From: Caedibacter sp052030685
GTDB lineage: Bacteria; Pseudomonadota; Gammaproteobacteria; Francisellales; Francisellaceae
Assembly: GCF_052030685.1 (NCBI RefSeq)
Contig: NZ_JBQAJM010000011.1
Coordinates: 14,588 to 78,587 of the forward strand
Length of the DNA: 64,000 nucleotides
Direction: 5' to 3'
A model generated the notes under the pieces. The model saw only the letters and a list, made by a program, of their open reading frames with translations. It was not told the origin of the DNA and did no database searches. This document shows, one piece after another, positions 59,443 through 64,000 of this stretch. Made by a program: the position numbers and the translations under genes. Position 1 is the stretch's first letter; the number at the start of each line of letters is the position of its first letter.

Positions 59443-61431
59443 TTAAACAAGCGCCTTACCCGCATTTGATACGTGAATATAATAAAGATGCTTTTCATAT
59501 TGCGTTAAGATATCGGCAATCACCTGCTCTTCGGTATAGCCCATAATGTCATATTGCTGACCACCATGTTCTAAAAATACTTCAGCACGATAATAGTGTT
59601 TATCTTGCTCATCTATATTTTTTTCATTACCGCCATCATCCTCAGCGTAGCTTGGTAAAGAAAAAGCGCGAATATGTACACTATAAACAAAATCAATATC
59701 ATCTGATTTTGGAATCAATAAACGCACTTTATCCTCATCCATTATAATTTGAACTTCTAACTCTTTTTTAATACGTATCCCGACCTTTTCAACCGCAGGT
59801 TGCACTACTTGTTTCAAGAACGTCAGTGCTTGTACGCGATTGGGTAGCATCAACAGACCATCTAAACGTTGTTGCCAACTTGCATTTGCCGATGTGTACT
59901 GTATTGCCGTTGAATGTGTTTGAATACTTGATAGGCGCAAATAGTCCTCGCGCAATGCTTTAACTAATGCAATACACATGAAAAACAATACAATTAGAAA
60001 TGGAAAAGCACTCGCAATAGTCGCTGTTTGCAGTGCCGCTAATCCTCCTGAATAAAGCAAAGATATTGCTAAAAAGCCTTCTAGCAATGACCAAAAGATG
60101 CGTTGCCATACAATCGATTTTTTGGCATTTGCCGTAGCAATAATATCAATCACCAATGAGCCTGAATCTGCTGAAGTCACAAAAAAGGTTACCAATAAAA
60201 TCAAAGCAAGTATTGAAGTAATTGAAGATAATGGAAAGTGCTGCAAGAATTCAAATAATGCCACCGGAATATTATGCTGCACGGCTTGTACCAATGCCAT
60301 TGACTGATCATGCAATACCAAATTAATCGCTGAATTACCAAAAACACTTAGCCAAAGAAAGGTAAAACCGGTTGGAATAAATAAGACACCAACCAAAAAC
60401 TCACGAATGGTGCGCCCTTTTGATACTTTAGCAATAAACATTCCAACAAACGGCGACCATGCTATCCACCACCCCCAGTAGAACAATGTCCAGCCACTTA
60501 GCCACCCTTGTTTATTCTCATAAGCATAGAGATTAAAGGTTTTATTAACAATACTACTTAAGTAACTTCCTGTGTTTTGCACAAACGCTTGCAATAACGA
60601 TGTAAAGCCGCCCAAGCACAGCACAAACAATAATAAAAGTATCGCTATGATAATGTTGAAGTTACTTAATAGTTTAATACCCTTTTCTAGCCCCAATGCC
60701 ACTGAAGCTGTTGCAATGAGTGTGATGATAATGATCAAAATGGTTTGTATTGACACATTGACAGGGACATTAAATAAAAAGTGCAATCCGGCATTGACTT
60801 GTGTCGCTCCTAACCCCAATGATGTAGCAATACCAAACATCGTACCTAGGATTGCAAACACGTCAACAACATGCCCTATCACGCCATAAATCCTTTTGCC
60901 AATAAGCGGGTAGAGCACCGAACGTGGCAGCAATGGTAACTTATGACGATACGAAAAATATGCCAAAGCTAAACCAACAATTGCATACACTGACCACGCC
61001 TGCAACCCCCAATGAAAGAAAGTCACATTCATTGCATCTTTTGCTGCAAGAATACTACTGTTTGTGCTAACATCTGGCGGTGACAAATAATGTTGCAATG
61101 GTTCAGCAACACTAAAGAACATCAAACCAATTCCCATACCTGCAGCAAATAACATTGCAAACCAAGAAATATTGCTATGCTCAGGCAAACTGTGATCTGG
61201 ACCTAATTTGATATCCCCCAGACGACTCACCATCAAGAATATACATAAACAGACAAAGATTGCCATACCTAGAATATAAAGCCATCCAGTTTGTAACGTT
61301 AACCAACTTTGGATATTTGCAAAAAATAATTTAGCATGCTGTGGCCATAGCACGCCAATCAATGCAAACAATACAATCAAAATTATCGATGGGTAAAATA
61401 CGGGTGCATAGGCGCCTTTTTGCCTACTCAT
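59443..61431 (-). CDS. BCCT-family transporter (choline/betaine/carnitine type)
   Basis: A 662-residue sodium- or proton-coupled transporter with 12 membrane helices. The BCCT signature is clear: WFAMLFAAGMGIGLMFFSVAEPL in segments, and GWTLFYWGWWIAWSPFVGMFIAKVSKGRTIREF in segments, containing the Trp box. A long C-terminal cytoplasmic tail (about 515-662) resembles BetT-type carriers, where it senses osmotic state. Substrate is probably a quaternary amine. AGGAGGAG lies just before ATG 61431; the seven-residue upstream extension is unlikely. No bet genes are near. Confidence 0.93.
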   Translation of the reverse strand: MSRQKGAYAPVFYPSIILIVLFALIGVLWPQHAKLFFANIQSWLTLQTGWLYILGMAIFVCLCIFLMVSRLGDIKLGPDHSLPEHSNISWFAMLFAAGMGIGLMFFSVAEPLQHYLSPPDVSTNSSILAAKDAMNVTFFHWGLQAWSVYAIVGLALAYFSYRHKLPLLPRSVLYPLIGKRIYGVIGHVVDVFAILGTMFGIATSLGLGATQVNAGLHFLFNVPVNVSIQTILIIIITLIATASVALGLEKGIKLLSNFNIIIAILLLLFVLCLGGFTSLLQAFVQNTGSYLSSIVNKTFNLYAYENKQGWLSGWTLFYWGWWIAWSPFVGMFIAKVSKGRTIREFLVGVLFIPTGFTFLWLSVFGNSAINLVLHDQSMALVQAVQHNIPVALFEFLQHFPLSSITSILALILLVTFFVTSADSGSLVIDIIATANAKKSIVWQRIFWSLLEGFLAISLLYSGGLAALQTATIASAFPFLIVLFFMCIALVKALREDYLRLSSIQTHSTAIQYTSANASWQQRLDGLLMLPNRVQALTFLKQVVQPAVEKVGIRIKKELEVQIIMDEDKVRLLIPKSDDIDFVYSVHIRAFSLPSYAEDDGGNEKNIDEQDKHYYRAEVFLEHGGQQYDIMGYTEEQVIADILTQYEKHLYYIHVSNAGKALV

Positions 61432-61545
61432 AAACTCCTCCTCTGTTATCAATCCTTTTTTACCCTAACACATTTAACTCAAGCTTTCAAAAAAGCTTCA
61501 AAGACAAACTCCCACCATTGCCTCACCTTTGATGGAAAGGGTCAT

Positions 61546-61665
61546 GTCATGAATCAAGAATAAGTTGCGTCAGTTAGTACCTCTCCCCTTGCGGGATCGC
61601 TCGTGCAGCTTAAGCTGCACGGGTGAGGGGAGTAATTGAAGCTCAACTTATTTTTGAATTATTAC
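61546..61665 (+). repeat. R2 dispersed palindromic repeat, copy C
   Basis: A 120-bp copy in the same orientation as copy A. The GTGCAGCTTAAGCTGCAC core is a perfect 18-bp palindrome here. The first stem reads CCTCTCCCCTTGCGGGATCG, so its right arm is changed (ATCGC instead of GAGAG). It sits between the BCCT gene and the Mpo1-like gene. Confidence 0.85.
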
Positions 61666-61716
61666 CATGCAACTTATAAGCATCTAAGCAATAGTTTATT
61701 GGTAATATTTGCATAA

Positions 61717-62138
61717 CTATTTATTGTGATCACATCTGCTTAGAACATGATTCAAGACCCATAAAGGTCCTATCAGTAAAAACTGTAAATCTTTAAAAAA
61801 GATGGCTTTTTGCCCTCAAGTTTGTGTCCTATAAACTGAAAAATCCAACTAATAATAAATATGACAAGGCTCACCCAAAAAAGATGTGGTATTTGATAAA
61901 GAATAATGATCATAATCAGTGTAATCAACAGCATATATAGACTAAGACCCAATGATAATCGCGCGTAGAAAATCAGGCTAACAACCACTAAAAGCCACAT
62001 AAGCCAAGGAGATATACTCAATAAAACGCCCATTAAGCTAAACATAATAAGTGGCACAAAGATGTAGTGAATCATCTTATTGGTTTTATTTTGATGGCTT
62101 TGAGCATATTCATCAAGCCATTGATCAAGTGTTTTCAT
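61717..62138 (-). CDS. Mpo1-like (DUF962/YGL010w) membrane protein, interrupted by a -1 frameshift
   Basis: The first frame gives 121 residues (62138-61773): LDQWLDEYAQSHQNKTNKMIHYIFVPLI, four helices, and FQFIGHKLEGKKPSF, all Mpo1-like (a fatty-acid 2-hydroxylation dioxygenase family in yeast). It then reads LKIYSFY and stops. Shifting to -1 at T TTT TTA (minus strand, around 61795-61800) reads KDLQFLLIGPLWVLNHV, the conserved family end, to a stop at 61717. It is thus a frameshift mutation, an assembly error in a T6 run, or programmed frameshifting. AGGA is eight nucleotides before the ATG. Confidence 0.8.
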
Positions 62139-62249
62139 TGTCAGATTCCTATAGACACCTATGAATGTCTATAGTCTAACGTAAGTTATATTTTTTAAAT
62201 AGTCATATCACAAACCATATTGTCTCACTTGCGCATGGAACAATAATGC

Positions 62250-62354
62250 TCAAATTTTGTCATAGACATGGTAAATCAGAAAAATAACTGCCGCACCAAA
62301 TACAAATGGTCCAATAACAATAGCTGGCAACAATAGGTTCTTAAGTAATTTCAT
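62250..62354 (-). CDS. 34-residue small membrane protein
   Basis: A short frame starting MKLLKNLLLPAIVIGPFVFG, with one hydrophobic helix (residues 6-27) and a polar end YHVYDKI. GGGAGAAG is just upstream of the ATG at good spacing. The composition (basic start, one helix) fits small stress or regulatory membrane peptides. No homologue is recognised; it is supported only by the ribosome-binding site and protein-like composition. Confidence 0.5.
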   Translation of the reverse strand: MKLLKNLLLPAIVIGPFVFGAAVIFLIYHVYDKI

Positions 62355-62596
62355 GGCTTCTCCCGTTTTTATTCTTTTTTGGCTCTTTTTTAAAGTTTTC
62401 ATCAATCAATAAAACATCGCTAGCATAACGTTAATTTGCCATAAAATTAATGCTCATATTGCACACACAACATATTAGTATATCCAAGCATTGATTATCA
62501 ATGTGCTGATTTTATAGCCTTTTATTAAATTTCAGCTATAGTTATTGCTATCTAAAGCCACAACAAAGCTATAAAAATATCAAATGGATATTGGTG

Positions 62597-63694
62597 ATGA
62601 GACAAGCAAAAATATGGTTAAACAATAAATTCAATATCAAAAACTCCAGATCATCCTACTGGCACCGTATTCATGTAACACTTGTTAGCTTGATGCTTGT
62701 TATTATTGGTAACTCCATCTTTGGTATTTTGCATTTTACAACTGAAAAAGAAATCTATGGTGGTGTGTATAGCTATTGTGCGGTACTTTCTTATTGCATA
62801 CCGCTTGTTTTATTAATATATCGCCGTTACTATCTGGCAAAGTTCACGCTTGGTGCACTATTTATTATCAACACCTTTGTTTTTACTTACTTTTTGTATC
62901 AGCCTGAGCTCTTAAACTACCTTTTCTTCATGGCAGTCCCGCCCTTTAGCAACATGATTTTTGCGGTTAATCAACATAAAACCAAATGGTTTCTATCGCT
63001 AACTTCAGTTGCTTTGATGATTTTTTGTGTGGCGTATCCTAACCATAACTATTTGATTGAACTGCCATTGAGTGATCAAAAGACAACAAATGTATTTATT
63101 TTAATAACCATTACTATTGTAATTGCTACAACTATATCGGTTATTTTGTCTGATCTGGAATATAGTGAGAAACAACTCGAGATTATGGCGACCACTGATA
63201 AGCTAACGAATCTACTTAATCGCAGTGCTTTTCATGACCGTGTCAGTGACTTCAAGCATCATACTCGCGAAGGAACACCTTACAGTATAATGTTTATTGA
63301 TATTGATAAATTCAAAAGAATTAATGACCAACATGGGCATGCCATGGGCGACAAGGTTCTTCAGAATGTGGCAAATATTTTAAAGCAGCACACACGCAAA
63401 GATGATATCGTCTCACGCTTTGGTGGAGATGAATATGTGATTCTATTACCAAATACTACAATGCCACAAGCCCAAGAAATTGGGCAACGGCTTAATACAA
63501 AAGTACGCCAAGACATCCCCAAAATCGGCTCAATTCAAGTCACGATCAGTATTGGTGTTGCCACTAACCTATATCATCCACTGGAATCAAATAACTTTGA
63601 AACCACCTTAAACAAAGCAGATGAAGCCCTTTATCAAGTGAAAGCGGCAGGGCGCAATGGTATGGTTTGTTTACAAGTGTGCAAGACACCCTGA
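62597..63694 (+). CDS. Membrane-bound diguanylate cyclase (GGDEF)
   Basis: A 365-residue protein with about six N-terminal helices (27-188) and a C-terminal GGDEF domain (about 198-360). The active site is intact: MFIDIDKFKRINDQHGHAMGD and FGGDEYVILL (GGDEY variant). An inhibitory RxxD (RKDD) sits five residues before GGDEY, the right place for product feedback. It should make c-di-GMP. ATG 62597 is used; TTG/GTG codons just upstream are in frame. It converges on the Cys-rich peptide gene, three nucleotides apart. Confidence 0.92.
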   Translation: MRQAKIWLNNKFNIKNSRSSYWHRIHVTLVSLMLVIIGNSIFGILHFTTEKEIYGGVYSYCAVLSYCIPLVLLIYRRYYLAKFTLGALFIINTFVFTYFLYQPELLNYLFFMAVPPFSNMIFAVNQHKTKWFLSLTSVALMIFCVAYPNHNYLIELPLSDQKTTNVFILITITIVIATTISVILSDLEYSEKQLEIMATTDKLTNLLNRSAFHDRVSDFKHHTREGTPYSIMFIDIDKFKRINDQHGHAMGDKVLQNVANILKQHTRKDDIVSRFGGDEYVILLPNTTMPQAQEIGQRLNTKVRQDIPKIGSIQVTISIGVATNLYHPLESNNFETTLNKADEALYQVKAAGRNGMVCLQVCKTP

Positions 63695-63697
63695 AAA

Positions 63698-63892
63698 CTA
63701 ACAATCATTGCAGAGACCTGCAGCCCTAGCTACGTTACCTTGCATGCCAAAACATGACAATGGACAACTTTTTAGCAATGTGGATCCAGTTATAGCTCCC
63801 ACATTAATAGCGTATGCACCCTGAGAAACAGAACCCAGAGCTAACATCGTCAATACAGATAACATGGAACCGACTAAATTTAATTTTTTCAT
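63698..63892 (-). CDS. Small secreted Cys-rich peptide, function unknown
   Basis: A 64-residue product. The N-terminus MKKLNLVGSMLSVLTMLALG ends in GAYA-INV, a clear signal-peptidase I site near residue 28, leaving a mature peptide of about 36 residues with four cysteines: SCPLSCFGMQGN and AGLCNDC. Two disulfides can form. AGGAA is spaced well before the ATG. No export or immunity gene is adjacent. I do not recognise a family. Confidence 0.65.
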   Translation of the reverse strand: MKKLNLVGSMLSVLTMLALGSVSQGAYAINVGAITGSTLLKSCPLSCFGMQGNVARAAGLCNDC

Positions 63893-64000
63893 TTTATTTC
63901 CTTACGTTTATTTAACAGTTTAATTATACCCAACTTGGTAAGCAAAAATTCTGAAACGTATACGATATAAGGCTTTTCGCCATACATAAAGGTGCGTTAA

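Overview
The window is bacterial chromosome, AT-rich (estimated by eye, not computed, at just under 40% GC), densely packed on both strands, with short intergenic gaps and many 1-11 nt gene overlaps. The gene set (glnD, spoT, truD, rsmJ, zapG/yhcB-like, csrA, rmuC, epoxyqueuosine reductase, macAB, an ArnT-like lipid A transferase, LysM lipoproteins) points to a Gram-negative gammaproteobacterium. The AT-rich base composition and the small LysM/outer-membrane proteins make a Thiotrichales / Francisella-related lineage (Fastidiosibacteraceae type) my best guess; this is inference, because no rRNA is present.

Layout. 0-13 kb: uvrB, a small membrane protein, glnD and fabI (convergent), a LOG-family protein, an orphan ribbon-helix-helix antitoxin, a compact run rhodanese-ispF-zapG-truD-FAD oxidoreductase, and convergent spoT. 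13-19 kb: csrA, then a LysM lipoprotein-TolC-MacA-MacB export cluster. 19-26 kb: a permuted papain-like hydrolase, an outer-membrane barrel fused to LysM, a second outer-membrane protein, an MHS-type transporter, a Tim44-like protein, an ArnT-like glycosyltransferase and nusB. 26-33 kb: a GGDEF-EAL protein, yeiH-type exporter, rsmG, and the divergent ilvY/ilvC pair with a heptanucleotide tandem repeat in the ilvY leader and a plant-like ketol-acid reductoisomerase. 33-38 kb: LysM lipoprotein, purE, a GDPD-CinA fusion, rmuC, and a YafQ/RelB-type toxin-antitoxin pair. 38-47 kb: upp, a methyltransferase, a solute-binding protein, and a thiamine operon (thiC-thiO-thiS-thiG-DUF523/DUF1722-thiDE) under a TPP riboswitch. 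47-57 kb: pilD, sucCD, queG, rpiA, tRNA-Pro, a cold-shock gene, thiN, a HigBA-type pair abutting xerC, and rsmJ. 57-64 kb: an IS3-type remnant, a secreted beta-helix-like protein, a BCCT transporter, a frameshifted Mpo1-like gene, a 34-residue membrane peptide, a diguanylate cyclase and a small secreted Cys-rich peptide.

Two dispersed non-coding repeat families run through the window. Family R1 is about 165-170 bp with 24-bp terminal inverted repeats and a central hairpin whose stem covaries between the two full copies (5983-6147, 48362-48530); partial copies lie at 2462 and 30189. Family R2 is about 120 bp with 22-bp imperfect terminal inverted repeats and GC-rich internal palindromes, in three copies (32823, 37362, 61546).

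Functional links: thiC/thiO/thiS/thiG/thiDE make thiamine phosphate while thiN, 7 kb away, makes the pyrophosphate sensed by the riboswitch; IlvY probably controls ilvC from the shared intergenic region; the intact diguanylate cyclase near the right end and the GGDEF-EAL protein with a degenerate GGDEF site look like opposing c-di-GMP enzymes. The most unusual items are the Mpo1-like gene that is restored by a -1 shift exactly on a U UUU UUA heptamer, the covarying hairpin repeats, the heptamer repeat in front of ilvY, the plant-like KARI and the GDPD-CinA fusion.
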